Origin: Nitrospirota bacterium
GTDB taxonomy: Bacteria; Nitrospirota; Thermodesulfovibrionia; Thermodesulfovibrionales; Dissulfurispiraceae
DNA length: 44,984 nucleotides
NCBI GenBank assembly: GCA_040752355.1
Contig: JBFMHE010000027.1
Span: 1-44,984, forward strand
Reading direction: 5' to 3'
Positions 16,438 to 24,960 of this stretch are shown here, one piece after another. Every line of letters begins with the position of its first letter. The first letter of the stretch is position 1. Below the pieces are notes generated by a model. The model saw only the letters and a list, made by a program, of their open reading frames with translations. It made no database searches and was not told where the DNA came from. Position numbers and translations under genes: made by a program.

Positions 16438-16515
16438 CGCCCGGCGCCGGACAGTAAGTACAACGAACGAGGAAGGGGGCGTCCCCTTCCTCGTTCGTGT
16501 TTTCGGCGCCGGGCG
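16438..16515 (+). terminator. Nested double inverted repeat; intrinsic terminator of the rhodanese gene
   Basis: The inner element is a perfect 16-bp stem (16463-16478 with 16483-16498) on a GCGT tetraloop followed by G and TTTT, a strong rho-independent terminator. It is enclosed by a second perfect 12-bp pair, CGCCCGGCGCCG at 16438-16449 and its complement at 16504-16515. The two stems are stacked in one 78-base structure beginning four bases after the stop codon. Confidence 0.85.
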
Positions 16516-16518
16516 CCC

Positions 16519-16548
16519 TTGCTACGGAGGGCGGCGTAAGAGTACAAT
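16519..16548 (+). promoter_or_regulatory. Candidate sigma-70 promoter of the sensor operon
   Basis: TTGCTA and TACAAT with an 18-base spacer, directly after the rhodanese terminator. The first in-frame ATG (16554) lies five bases after the -10 box, so that start would need a leaderless transcript. Otherwise translation begins at GTG 16617 or ATG 16620 on a leader of about 60 bases. Confidence 0.6.
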
Positions 16549-16619
16549 AAAAAATGCCCGAGCTCCGGCGCGCCCGCCAGGAAGGCAGGAAGTCCAGGAA
16601 AAATGAGGCGAGCAGCGTG

Positions 16620-18326
16620 ATGGCAGCGAGATTCCCCGCCATAGTTTCTTTGTTGCTGACAGCAGTGTTTCTGATTGTCTTCCTGCCGCACGAGGGGTCT
16701 CCCCGCCAGAAAGAGCCGATGAAGATCGGCGTCTCCTCGATGATCACCCCGGTCGATACGGTCAAGTACTACCAGGAAATCATCGATTACATAGGCGAGC
16801 AGATCAGGAAGCCGGTGCGGATGGTGCACCGCCGCACGTATGGCGAGATGGATGCGCTGATCGAGCGGGGCGACGTGAAGATCGCTTTTGTCTGTTCCGC
16901 CTCATATGTCATGAACCGGAAGGACTTCGGCGTAGAGCTTCTGGCAGCGCCGAGCGTCAACGGCAAGGCGGTCTACCATTCCTATATAATCGCCCATAAG
17001 GACAGCGCCCTGCGCTCGTTCACCGGGCTCAAGGGCAAGACCTTCGCCTTTACCGACCCCAAATCCAACTCGGGATATCTCTATCCCGTCTACCTGCTGA
17101 AAACCATGGGCACGGCCCCCGAAAAGTTCTTCAAAAAATACAACTACAGCTACAGCCACAATAAGTCGGTCGAGCTCGTCGCAAAAAAGCTGGCGGATGC
17201 CGCCGCGGTCGACAGCCTTGTCTATGACTACATGCTGAAAAAGGGGTCTCCCTACGCACAACAGGTAAGAGTCATCAAACGCTCTCCTCCCTACGGCATC
17301 CCGCCCGTCGTCGTCTCCCGCGACATCGACCCTGCGTTGAAAGAAAAGATACGGAACGTCCTGCTGACCATGCACAAGACGCCGAAGGGGAAGGCGATTC
17401 TCGACGCGATGATGATAGACGGGTTCGTGAAGATGGCGGACAGCGCCTACGACTCGATCCGGAAGATGGAGCGAGCCCTTGCCGCCGATGCGAATGATAC
17501 GCTGCGGATGAGCAGCTCCCGGACGATCCGCTTCGGGGTGATCCCGAGGGATAACCCCCGCATCCTCTATGAGAAATATCAGCCCCTGCTCGATTATCTT
17601 GCGAAGAGAACTCCCCATATCTATGAGCTCGTTCTCAAGAGGACCTACGAGGAGACGGTGCAGGGGCTCGGTAATGGGGAGATCGACGTGGCCCTGCTCG
17701 GCCCGCTCACCTACCTCGAAGCCCGCGCACGGTACGGCGTCTCGTGCATCCTGAGACCGAAGGGCATCGACGGCAGCGCAACCTACAGGAGCGTCATTGT
17801 CACGAAAAAGGACGCCGATATAGCTGCCATCTCCGAACTGAAGGGCAAGCGGGTTGCCTTTGCCGCTGTCAAGTCGACCTCGGGCAATCTTATTCCCCGC
17901 TATCTTCTTGCGAATTCGGGGATACACCTCAAGGATCTCGAACGCTACACCAACTTCGACTACCACGACTCCGTGGTCAAGGCGGTGTTGAAAGGGCAAT
18001 ACCATGCCGGCTCGGTGAGGGATTCGGTTGCGCAGAAATATGCGAAGCTCGGCATTAAAGCAATAGCCGAGTCCGAAACCGTGCCGACGGGGCCGCTCGT
18101 TGCAGGACCTGCAGCGCCGTTGCAGGCCATCGGCGCTATCAAGACAGCGCTGCTCGAGCTCGATCCGCGCAACAGCCGCCACAAGGCGATAACGGACCGG
18201 CTCGATGATGACCTGAGATACGGCTTTGTCGAAGCCTCGGATAACGACTATCTGGGGATACGGGAGCGGATCAATGCGATTCCCCAATCGTGCGGAAGAA
18301 GCTGCCATCCGAACGTGCGGCTATGA
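16620..18326 (+). CDS. Periplasmic sensor binding protein with two PhnD-type domains, AioX/ArxX-like
   Basis: About 568 residues: a signal peptide or anchor (about 4-24), then two complete PhnD-family solute-binding domains in tandem. The first begins KIGVSSMITPVD; the second, about 310 residues later, begins RFGVIPRDNP. Domain 2 has the family loop DVALLGPLTYLEA. Domain 1 has KIAFVCSASYVM at the same place, putting Cys92 (codon 16893-16895) in the ligand cleft. PhnD-type proteins that work with a histidine kinase and an NtrC-type regulator include AioX, which senses arsenite and signals through AioS and AioR. The gene order here is the same, and an arr operon follows. Phosphonate transport is unlikely, as no permease or ATPase is present. 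The start is uncertain (16554, 16617 or 16620). It ends in an ATGA overlap with the kinase. Confidence 0.8.
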   Translation: MAARFPAIVSLLLTAVFLIVFLPHEGSPRQKEPMKIGVSSMITPVDTVKYYQEIIDYIGEQIRKPVRMVHRRTYGEMDALIERGDVKIAFVCSASYVMNRKDFGVELLAAPSVNGKAVYHSYIIAHKDSALRSFTGLKGKTFAFTDPKSNSGYLYPVYLLKTMGTAPEKFFKKYNYSYSHNKSVELVAKKLADAAAVDSLVYDYMLKKGSPYAQQVRVIKRSPPYGIPPVVVSRDIDPALKEKIRNVLLTMHKTPKGKAILDAMMIDGFVKMADSAYDSIRKMERALAADANDTLRMSSSRTIRFGVIPRDNPRILYEKYQPLLDYLAKRTPHIYELVLKRTYEETVQGLGNGEIDVALLGPLTYLEARARYGVSCILRPKGIDGSATYRSVIVTKKDADIAAISELKGKRVAFAAVKSTSGNLIPRYLLANSGIHLKDLERYTNFDYHDSVVKAVLKGQYHAGSVRDSVAQKYAKLGIKAIAESETVPTGPLVAGPAAPLQAIGAIKTALLELDPRNSRHKAITDRLDDDLRYGFVEASDNDYLGIRERINAIPQSCGRSCHPNVRL

Positions 18327-19825
18327 ATCCTGTTGCTGCTGCGGCGAAAGACACCGGGAGCGTCTTCAGACGCCGCCTCGGCCGGCTTACGCTCCAGTCG
18401 AAGTTCATTCTGATCACCGCGGTCGCGATCATCCTGTTCATGACCGTTATGGGATATGTGGCGGTCGAGAGGGAAAAATATCTCATGTACGCGGAGATCG
18501 AGAAGAAGGGACGGCTGCTCGGCGAGACCCTCGCCATCCCCATTATCAACGACCTCATCTACGAGAAGCTGGGGCTCGTCGAGGAGGGCGGGTTGATCGA
18601 CAACTACCTTATGGAGATATTCAGCCGGAAGGATGCGGACCTGCTGTATATCGCGATCCTCGACGAGGAGGGAAAGGTGATCTCCCATAACGATATTACC
18701 GAATACGGCAAGCGCTATACCGACAGCCTTACGAGGAAGGCGGTGCAGGCAAGCCGGATCGTCGTACAGCAGTCTTCCGCAAAGGGCCATGACGCCCTCG
18801 ATTTCGGCGTCCCCCTGCTGATCGGCAATAAGCGGTGGGGCACCCTGAAATTCGGTCTCTCCCTTGAGGCGGTGGAGCAGGAGATCGCGGGTATGGTGAG
18901 GACTATCGTCGTCGTCACGCTCGTCCTGATCGGGACCGGTTTTGCAATGATCCTTCTTCTGAGCAGGCGTTTTATAAGGCCCATAACCCACCTTGCGAGC
19001 ACGATGGAGAGGACAGGAGCCGATTTCCTTGACGCCAAGGTCGAAGTAAAGGGGCATGACGAGCTCGCCGTGCTCGGCGAGCGGTTCAACAGCATGATCG
19101 AGAGAATAAAGCAGGCGAACGAAGAGCTTAAAAAGGCGCACGAGAAGATGGTCCAGTCCGAAAAGCTCGCCTCCCTCGGCATTCTCGCTTCAGGGGTCGC
19201 GCATGAGATCAACAACCCCCTTGGCGGGCTCTTCAATTGCCTCGGTATACTCAAACAGAACGATAATCCGGCGTTCAGGGAGAAGTACCTCGGCCTTATC
19301 AACGAGGGGCTCGGAAGAATAGAGAGCACGGTTAACAAGCTGCTCTGGATGTCGAGGAAAGCGGAGCATGCCCCCGTTGCTGTTGCCATGAGGAACGCCG
19401 TGGAGAGTGTTTATTCCTTCATTGAGTACAAGCTGATAAAGGGCCGGGTTGTCTTTGTCAATGAGGTGCCCGCCGACCTGCACTTCCTGTTCGATATGCA
19501 CGACCTGCAGCAGCTGCTGCTCAATCTCTTCATCAATGCCGTCCATGCCATGGAGCAGGGGGGCACGCTCACGGTCAGGGGCCGCAGGGACAGCGGAGCA
19601 GTTACGATAGAGGTCATCGACACCGGCTGCGGCATCGCCCGGGAGCATCTCGGCAGGATATTCGATCCCTTCTTCACGACCAAGCCCCCCGGCGAGGGCA
19701 CGGGGCTCGGCCTCTGGCTGACCTACGAGATCGTCAGGAACTACAAGGGAGACATCTCCGTCGAGAGCGAAGTCGGCAAAGGCAGCACGTTTACCGTACG
19801 TATTCCGGAGCAGACGCCGCTATGA
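18323..19825 (+). CDS. Membrane sensor histidine kinase, AioS/ArrS-like
   Basis: About 500 residues. A first membrane helix (about 25-47) is followed by a periplasmic sensor domain of about 145 residues, probably a single Cache-like fold. A second membrane helix lies near 195-215, then a HAMP domain. HisKA has the phosphoacceptor in GVAHEINNPLGG, and the HATPase domain has NLFINAVHAM, DTGCGI and GTGLGLWL. It would autophosphorylate and pass phosphate to the downstream regulator. The ATG at 18323 overlaps the stop of the binding-protein gene (ATGA); a GTG 11 codons earlier is also in frame. The periplasmic domain is the expected docking surface for the two-domain binding protein. Gene order and overlaps make a three-component system very likely; the arsenic ligand is inference. 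Confidence 0.88.
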   Translation: MNPVAAAAKDTGSVFRRRLGRLTLQSKFILITAVAIILFMTVMGYVAVEREKYLMYAEIEKKGRLLGETLAIPIINDLIYEKLGLVEEGGLIDNYLMEIFSRKDADLLYIAILDEEGKVISHNDITEYGKRYTDSLTRKAVQASRIVVQQSSAKGHDALDFGVPLLIGNKRWGTLKFGLSLEAVEQEIAGMVRTIVVVTLVLIGTGFAMILLLSRRFIRPITHLASTMERTGADFLDAKVEVKGHDELAVLGERFNSMIERIKQANEELKKAHEKMVQSEKLASLGILASGVAHEINNPLGGLFNCLGILKQNDNPAFREKYLGLINEGLGRIESTVNKLLWMSRKAEHAPVAVAMRNAVESVYSFIEYKLIKGRVVFVNEVPADLHFLFDMHDLQQLLLNLFINAVHAMEQGGTLTVRGRRDSGAVTIEVIDTGCGIAREHLGRIFDPFFTTKPPGEGTGLGLWLTYEIVRNYKGDISVESEVGKGSTFTVRIPEQTPL

Positions 19826-21159
19826 AGAAGACGGTTTTTCTCATTGAGGACGACAAATTGATGAGGGTTACGCTTGAGGATGCCCTCAGGGCGGCAGGCT
19901 ATGAGGTCGCGTCCTTCGATGCCGGGACCCCGGCGTTGCATGCGTTTAAGGACGCCCCCTGCGATATCGTCATTACCGACGTCAGGCTGCCGGACCTCGA
20001 TGGCCTCGATGTCCTCAAGGAGGTTACGGAGACGAGCAGGGTTCAGGTCATCATCATGACCGCCTTCGGGACCATCAAAGACGCCGTTGAAGCGATGAAG
20101 CTCGGCGCCTTCGATTATATAACGAAGCCCTTCTCTCTCGATGAATTCCTGCTGATCATCGAGCGGGCGCTGGAGGTGCAGCGGCTCAGGGAGGAGAACA
20201 TACGGCTGAAGAGGGATATCAGCCGCTGCTACCGCTCCCCGAACATAATCGGTGAGAGTGAGGCGATGAAGAGAGTCCTCTCGCTCATCGATAGGGTCGC
20301 TGCCGCCGACTCGACCGTGCTCATCCTCGGCGAAAGCGGGACCGGTAAGGAGCTGGTGGCAACGACGATCCACTACCAGAGCGCGCGGAAAGACGGACCG
20401 CTCATAAAGGTCAACTGCGCAGCCCTCCCGGAAGGCCTTATCGAGAGCGAGCTGTTCGGGCACGAGAAGGGCGCGTTTACCGGCGCGATCAGGAAGAAGC
20501 CGGGCAGATTCGAGCTCGCCGGCGGCGGCACCATCTTTCTCGACGAGGTCGGCGACCTTCCGCCTGCCGCACAATCGAAGCTCTTGCGGGTGCTGCAGGA
20601 GAAGTCGGTCGAGAGGATCGGCGGTACCGAAACGGTCACCGTGGACGTGAGGGTGATTGCCGCGACGAACAAGAATCTCGAGGAGGAGGTGAAGAGCGGG
20701 CGGTTCAGGGAGGACCTCTACTACCGGCTCAATGTGATACCCGTAACCATTCCTCCGTTGCGGGAGCGGCGGGAGGATATTCCTTATCTCATCGACCATT
20801 TCATGAATCAATGCAAAAGCAGGCGGCGGAGCCCCGTCCGCTTTTCAAAGGACGCGCTCGATGCGCTCATGAGCTATGATTACCCGGGCAATATACGGGA
20901 GCTCGAAAACATTCTCGAGCGGTGCATTACCCTGTCGGCTTCCGATACCATCGGGAAGGAGGACCTGCCCGCTCCTCTCGTGAAGGGCGCTCATCCCCAG
21001 AGGCGCCTTGCTCTCTCAGCAGTGACTGCCGGGGCTGAAAAGGAGCATATCAGCAGGGTGTTGAGGGAAGCGGGAGGAAATAGGACCAGGGCGGCCGAGA
21101 TGCTCGGCATCAGCAGAAAGACCCTCTGGGAAAAGATGAACGCCTACGAGTTGAGCTGA
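19822..21159 (+). CDS. NtrC-family sigma-54-dependent response regulator, AioR/ArrR-like
   Basis: A 445-residue protein with three domains. The receiver (1-120) has phosphoacceptor Asp in VITDVRLPDLDG and switch residues in IIMTAF and ITKPF. The AAA+ domain (about 140-370) has Walker A GESGTGKE, the sigma-54 contact loop GAFTGA, Walker B IFLDEVGD and an arginine finger region. The C-terminal Fis-type helix-turn-helix has RTRAAEMLGISRKTLWEKM. When phosphorylated it would bind enhancer sites and drive open-complex formation by sigma-54 RNA polymerase. The ATG overlaps the kinase stop (ATGA). Two palindromes immediately downstream, before arrA, are the obvious candidate enhancers. Confidence 0.93.
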   Translation: MKKTVFLIEDDKLMRVTLEDALRAAGYEVASFDAGTPALHAFKDAPCDIVITDVRLPDLDGLDVLKEVTETSRVQVIIMTAFGTIKDAVEAMKLGAFDYITKPFSLDEFLLIIERALEVQRLREENIRLKRDISRCYRSPNIIGESEAMKRVLSLIDRVAAADSTVLILGESGTGKELVATTIHYQSARKDGPLIKVNCAALPEGLIESELFGHEKGAFTGAIRKKPGRFELAGGGTIFLDEVGDLPPAAQSKLLRVLQEKSVERIGGTETVTVDVRVIAATNKNLEEEVKSGRFREDLYYRLNVIPVTIPPLRERREDIPYLIDHFMNQCKSRRRSPVRFSKDALDALMSYDYPGNIRELENILERCITLSASDTIGKEDLPAPLVKGAHPQRRLALSAVTAGAEKEHISRVLREAGGNRTRAAEMLGISRKTLWEKMNAYELS

Positions 21160-21166
21160 TAGAGGA

Positions 21167-21187
21167 GCGCCCCTCCCCTCAGGGCGC
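21167..21187 (+). terminator. Weak stem-loop after the response regulator gene
   Basis: GCGCCC and GGGCGC separated by nine bases, seven bases after the stop codon, with no U-tract. It is a possible end of the sensor operon, but weak. Confidence 0.35.
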
Positions 21188-21277
21188 GCTTGGACGTACG
21201 ATACACCCGATCACTCCCTTTCATCTGCCCGCCGTTGCACCTTTGCCCCTGTCTGCCTTATCATGATTGCCCAAAAA

Positions 21278-21295
21278 TGTTACTTTTTTGTAACA
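21278..21295. promoter_or_regulatory. Distal enhancer palindrome, copy 1 (TGTTAC-N6-GTAACA)
   Basis: Perfect six-base arms around a six-base T-rich centre. The same arms and spacing recur at 21369-21386. The two copies are 91 bases apart, centre to centre, in the 400-base gap between the sigma-54 regulator and arrA. Likely binding sites for that regulator. Confidence 0.7.
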
Positions 21296-21368
21296 ATTCG
21301 GGCTTTGTCCCTGCATAGGCTGTTTCTGATTGAAAAATAACGGTAAAACGTATTCAGTGTAATGATGT

Positions 21369-21386
21369 TGTTACGTTTGGGTAACA
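21369..21386. promoter_or_regulatory. Proximal enhancer palindrome, copy 2 (TGTTAC-N6-GTAACA)
   Basis: Second perfect copy, with centre GTTTGG instead of TTTTTT, so only the arms are conserved. That is what a protein-binding palindrome should look like. It ends 40 bases before the candidate -24/-12 promoter. Confidence 0.7.
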
Positions 21387-21426
21387 GAATGTTTTTCTAA
21401 AGCAAACAATATCAATAGCTTATAGA

Positions 21427-21442
21427 GGGCATGAATATTGTT
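21427..21442 (+). promoter_or_regulatory. Candidate sigma-54 promoter of the arr operon
   Basis: GGGCATG, four bases, TTGTT: it matches the TGGCACG-N4-TTGCW consensus at nine of twelve positions with exact spacing. The -12 GC is GT, which is a real weakness. It lies downstream of both palindromes and about 118 bases before the arrA start, leaving a leader that contains the hairpin at 21503-21527. Confidence 0.45.
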
Positions 21443-21502
21443 TAAGTTTATAGGGTTTATTTCGATCTTAACCATATGTGAAAGGAAAGAAGAGTTGCAG
21501 AT

Positions 21503-21527
21503 CGGGCATGGCACGAGGCGATGCCCG
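21503..21527 (+). promoter_or_regulatory. Leader hairpin before arrA
   Basis: CGGGCAT and ATGCCCG pair around an 11-base loop in the presumed 5' leader, 33 bases before the start codon. It contains a TGGCACG that looks like a sigma-54 -24 element, but the -12 GC is one base too far away. Function unknown. Confidence 0.35.
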
Positions 21528-21559
21528 GAGCGCATCACTAATCACGATTGGAGGGAATG

Positions 21560-24139
21560 ATGAAGATCAAGAGAAGGGATTTTCTCAAGGCGGGTGCTGC
21601 TCTCGGAGCAGTCGCTGCAGTAGGCGCGCCGACGTTGAACGCCTTTGCAAAAGCCCCTGAAGGCAAGGCGGCCGTGGGCGAGGAGCCGGGCAGATGGATA
21701 CCCTCGACCTGCCAGGGCTGTACCCAGTGGTGTCCGGTTGAGTTCTTCGTCCAGAACGGAAGGGCGGTCAAGGTGCGCGGCAACCAGCTGAGCAAGGCGA
21801 ACAACGGCTACTGCTGTCCGAGGGGGCACCTCATGCTCCAGCAGCTCTACGATCCCGACCGGATCAAGGTGCCGATGAAGAGGACCAACCCGCAGAAGGG
21901 CAGAGGCGTCGATCCGAAGTTCGTCCCGATCACCTGGGACGAGGCCCTGGATACCATAGCGGATAAGATGATGGAGCTCAGGAAGAACAGCGAGCCCCAT
22001 AAATTCATGTACGTGAGGGGCCGCTACTCGCCGACTTCCACCGATATCGCCTACGGCACCGTGGGCAAGGTCTTCGGCTCCCCGAACAGTTTCTCCCACA
22101 GCGCGATCTGTGCCGAGGCCGAAAAGATGGGCCCCGGGTACACGGAGGGCTTTTTCGGCTATCGTGATTACGATCTGGCCCGGACGAAGTACCTCATGAT
22201 CTGGGGGTGCGACCCCCTCAGCTCGAACCGGCAGGTGCCGAATACCATCAACAAGTTCGGCGACCTCCTCGACAGGGCCACGGTAGCGGTGGTCGATCCG
22301 CGGCTCTCGGCCTCGGCTGCGAAGGCCCATGAGTGGCTCCCGATCAAACCGGGAGAGGACGGCGCCCTCGCAACAGCCATCGCGCATGTGCTGCTCACCG
22401 AGGGGCTCTGGCACAGGGAGTTCGTCGGCGACTTCAAGGACAAGAAGAACCTCTTCAAGGCGGGGAAGACCGTCGATGAGTCGGCGTTCGAGGAGAAATA
22501 TACGCATGGCCTGGTGAAGTGGTGGAATATCGAGCTCAAGGACAGGACGCCCGCGTGGGCCGCAAAGGTGACCTTGATTCCCGAAGAGCAGATCATAAGG
22601 GTCGCGAAGGGCATGGGCAAGGCGGCGCCGAACGTCGCTGTCTGGCTCGGCCCGGGTGCGGCGATGTTCCCGCGGGGCACCTACGCCTCGATGGCGGTGC
22701 ACGCGCTCAACGGGCTCCTCGGCTCCGTGGACAACGAAGGCGGCACCCTGAGAGCGGTCAAGGTGCCTTCCAACAAGTTCCCCAAATTCGATGCGTATCT
22801 CGACGAGACCGCGAAGAAGTTCGGCAAAGAGAAGAAGATCGACGGACGGGGCAGCAAGGATATGCCCGCCATGATGGGCGCGAAGCCGGGCAACGGCGTG
22901 GTCACCAACAATATCGCCAACAGCCTTCTGGCGGGCAAGCCCTACGATATCAAGATGGCGATTATGACCTGGAACAACTTCAACTTCTCCTGCACCGGCG
23001 CCGACCGGTGGGACAAGGCCATGGCGAAGATGCCTTTCTTCGTCCACGTTGTCACCAACCCGTCGGAGATGAGCCAGTTCGCCGACCTCATCCTGCCCTC
23101 GACCTTTGCGCCTGCGGAGAAACTTTCCGTTATCACGAACATGGCGAATCTCCACGCCCATATGTCGATACAGCAGCCGGTGGTGAAGAGGATGTGGGAC
23201 ACGAAAGACGACGAGACCGAGATCATGTGGCTGCTCGCCGAGAAGCTGAAGGCGAAGGGCTTCCCGAACCTTTATGACTACTTCTCGAAGGAGTTCAAGG
23301 ACCCCGAGACCGGCGCGACGCCGGCCGATGCAAAACAGTTCGCCGAAATTGCCGCAAAGATCAGCAGCAGCGCGGTCTGGAAGCCGAAGGAGCCCCTCAA
23401 GGGCGACAGGATCGATGGCTGGGAGGATTTCAAGAAGAAAGGCATCTACAACACCGAACCGTACCAGTTCAGGAAGCTCTGGGGCAAGTTCGGGAAAGAG
23501 GTGGAGAAGGACGGCAAGAAGACGATAGAGGGTACGGTCACCTTCAAGTTCGAGTTCTACAGCGAGACCCTGAAGAAGGCCCTTGCCGAGCACGCCGAAA
23601 AGCACAAGACTACCATCGACGAGGTGCTCCAGACATGCAACTACATCGCCCGGGGCGAGCAGGCCTTCGTTCCCCATTATGAGCCGCCCAGGAGGTGGGG
23701 CGACGAGAAAGAGTATCCCTTCACCTTTATCGATTACAAATCGAGGCTCAACAGGGAGGGGAGAAGCCAGAACGCGACCTGGTACCAGGAGTTCAAGAAG
23801 GTCGATGTGGGCGATGTGAGCTGGGATGACGTGGTGAAGATCAACCCTGCCGACGCCAAGAGGCTGGGGATAAAGAACGGCGATACGGTGAAGCTCACCT
23901 CCCCGACGGGCAGCATCGTCGCTACGGCGCGGCTCTGGGAGGGTGTCCGCCCGGGGACCGTGGCAAAATGCTACGGCCAGGGCCACTGGGCGTACGGCCG
24001 CGTTGCCGCCAAGGACTACCATGCGTTCACGCCCCGCGGAGGCAACAACAACGAGCTCATGCCCGACGACTACGACCGCCTGAGCGGAAGCACGGCGCGG
24101 AACGGCGGCTTCACCGGCGTCAGGATCGAAAAGGTATAG
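21560..24139 (+). CDS. arrA: ArrA, dissimilatory (respiratory) arsenate reductase catalytic subunit
   Basis: An 859-residue DMSO-reductase family molybdopterin enzyme with a Tat signal (KRRDFLKAG, cleavage near AFAKA). The N-terminal [4Fe-4S] motif is CQGCTQWC with a later Cys in YCCPRGHL. The Arr/Arx signature region runs RGRYSP, then FSHSAICAEAEKMG, then YTEGFFGYRDYD. It supplies the Mo-ligating Cys, a Lys five residues after it and the Arg-Tyr pair of the arsenate pocket. RGRY is the ArrA form; ArxA arsenite oxidases carry GRGWG. It would reduce periplasmic arsenate to arsenite with electrons from ArrB. GGAGGG sits four bases before the ATG at 21560; a TTG and another ATG just upstream are poorer starts. 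Other oxyanions (selenate, polysulfide) cannot be excluded without a tree. Confidence 0.85.
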   Translation: MKIKRRDFLKAGAALGAVAAVGAPTLNAFAKAPEGKAAVGEEPGRWIPSTCQGCTQWCPVEFFVQNGRAVKVRGNQLSKANNGYCCPRGHLMLQQLYDPDRIKVPMKRTNPQKGRGVDPKFVPITWDEALDTIADKMMELRKNSEPHKFMYVRGRYSPTSTDIAYGTVGKVFGSPNSFSHSAICAEAEKMGPGYTEGFFGYRDYDLARTKYLMIWGCDPLSSNRQVPNTINKFGDLLDRATVAVVDPRLSASAAKAHEWLPIKPGEDGALATAIAHVLLTEGLWHREFVGDFKDKKNLFKAGKTVDESAFEEKYTHGLVKWWNIELKDRTPAWAAKVTLIPEEQIIRVAKGMGKAAPNVAVWLGPGAAMFPRGTYASMAVHALNGLLGSVDNEGGTLRAVKVPSNKFPKFDAYLDETAKKFGKEKKIDGRGSKDMPAMMGAKPGNGVVTNNIANSLLAGKPYDIKMAIMTWNNFNFSCTGADRWDKAMAKMPFFVHVVTNPSEMSQFADLILPSTFAPAEKLSVITNMANLHAHMSIQQPVVKRMWDTKDDETEIMWLLAEKLKAKGFPNLYDYFSKEFKDPETGATPADAKQFAEIAAKISSSAVWKPKEPLKGDRIDGWEDFKKKGIYNTEPYQFRKLWGKFGKEVEKDGKKTIEGTVTFKFEFYSETLKKALAEHAEKHKTTIDEVLQTCNYIARGEQAFVPHYEPPRRWGDEKEYPFTFIDYKSRLNREGRSQNATWYQEFKKVDVGDVSWDDVVKINPADAKRLGIKNGDTVKLTSPTGSIVATARLWEGVRPGTVAKCYGQGHWAYGRVAAKDYHAFTPRGGNNNELMPDDYDRLSGSTARNGGFTGVRIEKV

Positions 24140-24157
24140 GGAAGGAGGAGACGATAG

Positions 24158-24955
24158 ATGCCTAGATACGGAATGGTAATCGATCTGCAGAAGTGTGTCG
24201 GCTGCGGCGCCTGCGCCGTGGCCTGCAAAACCGAGAACAACACCCAGGACAGGGCAAAGGGACAGACCTTCAACTGGGCCGACTTTATCATGAAGGAAGA
24301 GGGGAAGTTTCCCAACGTGAAGTTTACGGCGATGCCGGTGCTCTGCAACCACTGTACTGACGCGCCGTGCGTCAAGGCATGCCCGGTCACGCCGAAAGCC
24401 ATGTTCAAGACAAAAGAGGGCATCACCATGCACAACGACGAGCGCTGCATCGGCTGCCGCAGGTGCCAGAGGGCATGCCCCTACAGCTCGGAGAATGTGG
24501 AAAAGAGCGCTGCGGCCTACAGCGTCATCAGCTTCAACGATTTCTCCGATGAGGTGCACCCAATGTACAGGGATGGCAAAGAGCTGATCAAGGGCTGCAC
24601 CGCCTCCGGAGCTGAAGTAGCGAAGGCAGCAGGGGAGGTGCCGCCGTACCGTACGCTTTATAAACACCCCGACTACGACAGCGTCCGGAGAAAAGGGGTC
24701 GTGGAAAAGTGCATCTTCTGCGAGCACCGGGTGAAGAACGGCGAACTGCCCTACTGTGTTGTCTCCTGCCCTGCAAAGGCGAGGATATTCGGCGACCTCG
24801 ACGATAAGAGCAGCGAGGCTGGCAGGCTGCTGCAGAAGCATAGGGCGGTTGCCCTGAAGAACAATAAAGGCGAGCGCCTGAAGAGCGGCGAAAAGGGCAC
24901 GAGGCCCAACATCTACTACATCAGGAGCTTCAGGGCCGAAGCGAAAAGAGCATAA
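24158..24955 (+). CDS. arrB: ArrB, four-cluster iron-sulfur electron-transfer subunit
   Basis: A 265-residue ferredoxin-like protein with four Cys motifs: CVGCGACAVAC, CNHCTDAPCVKAC, CIGCRRCQRAC and CIFCEHR followed by CVVSC. This is the DmsB/PsrB/ArrB pattern for four [4Fe-4S] clusters. It starts 18 bases after arrA, with AAGGAGG nine bases upstream of the ATG. It has no signal peptide of its own, so it should be carried out with ArrA by the Tat system. It would pass electrons from the quinol pool to ArrA. No NrfD-type membrane anchor (ArrC) is encoded nearby, as in Shewanella, where a separate cytochrome such as CymA feeds ArrAB. Confidence 0.9.
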   Translation: MPRYGMVIDLQKCVGCGACAVACKTENNTQDRAKGQTFNWADFIMKEEGKFPNVKFTAMPVLCNHCTDAPCVKACPVTPKAMFKTKEGITMHNDERCIGCRRCQRACPYSSENVEKSAAAYSVISFNDFSDEVHPMYRDGKELIKGCTASGAEVAKAAGEVPPYRTLYKHPDYDSVRRKGVVEKCIFCEHRVKNGELPYCVVSCPAKARIFGDLDDKSSEAGRLLQKHRAVALKNNKGERLKSGEKGTRPNIYYIRSFRAEAKRA

Positions 24956-24960
24956 TCGCG

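Noticed and set aside
16620-18326. Phosphonate or phosphite ABC transporter binding protein
   Set aside because: No PhnC or PhnE genes are near, and it is translationally coupled to a histidine kinase, which indicates sensing.
21509-21524. TGGCACG followed by ATGC as the arrA sigma-54 promoter
   Set aside because: The GG-GC spacing is one base too long, and the element lies in a hairpin only about 36-50 bases from the start codon. The element at 21427-21442 has correct spacing.
21560-24139. ArxA-type arsenite oxidase
   Set aside because: The motif is RGRY rather than GRGWG, and no ArxB'/ArxC-like arrangement is present. The AioXSR-like regulators are the only feature favouring Arx, so a tree is still needed.
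21542-24841. 1099-codon open frame on the minus strand
   Set aside because: It is antisense to arrA and arrB, both with complete family motifs. Its length is explained by GC-rich codon bias, it has no recognisable domain, and it is rich in Arg/His/Leu/Val as shadow frames are.
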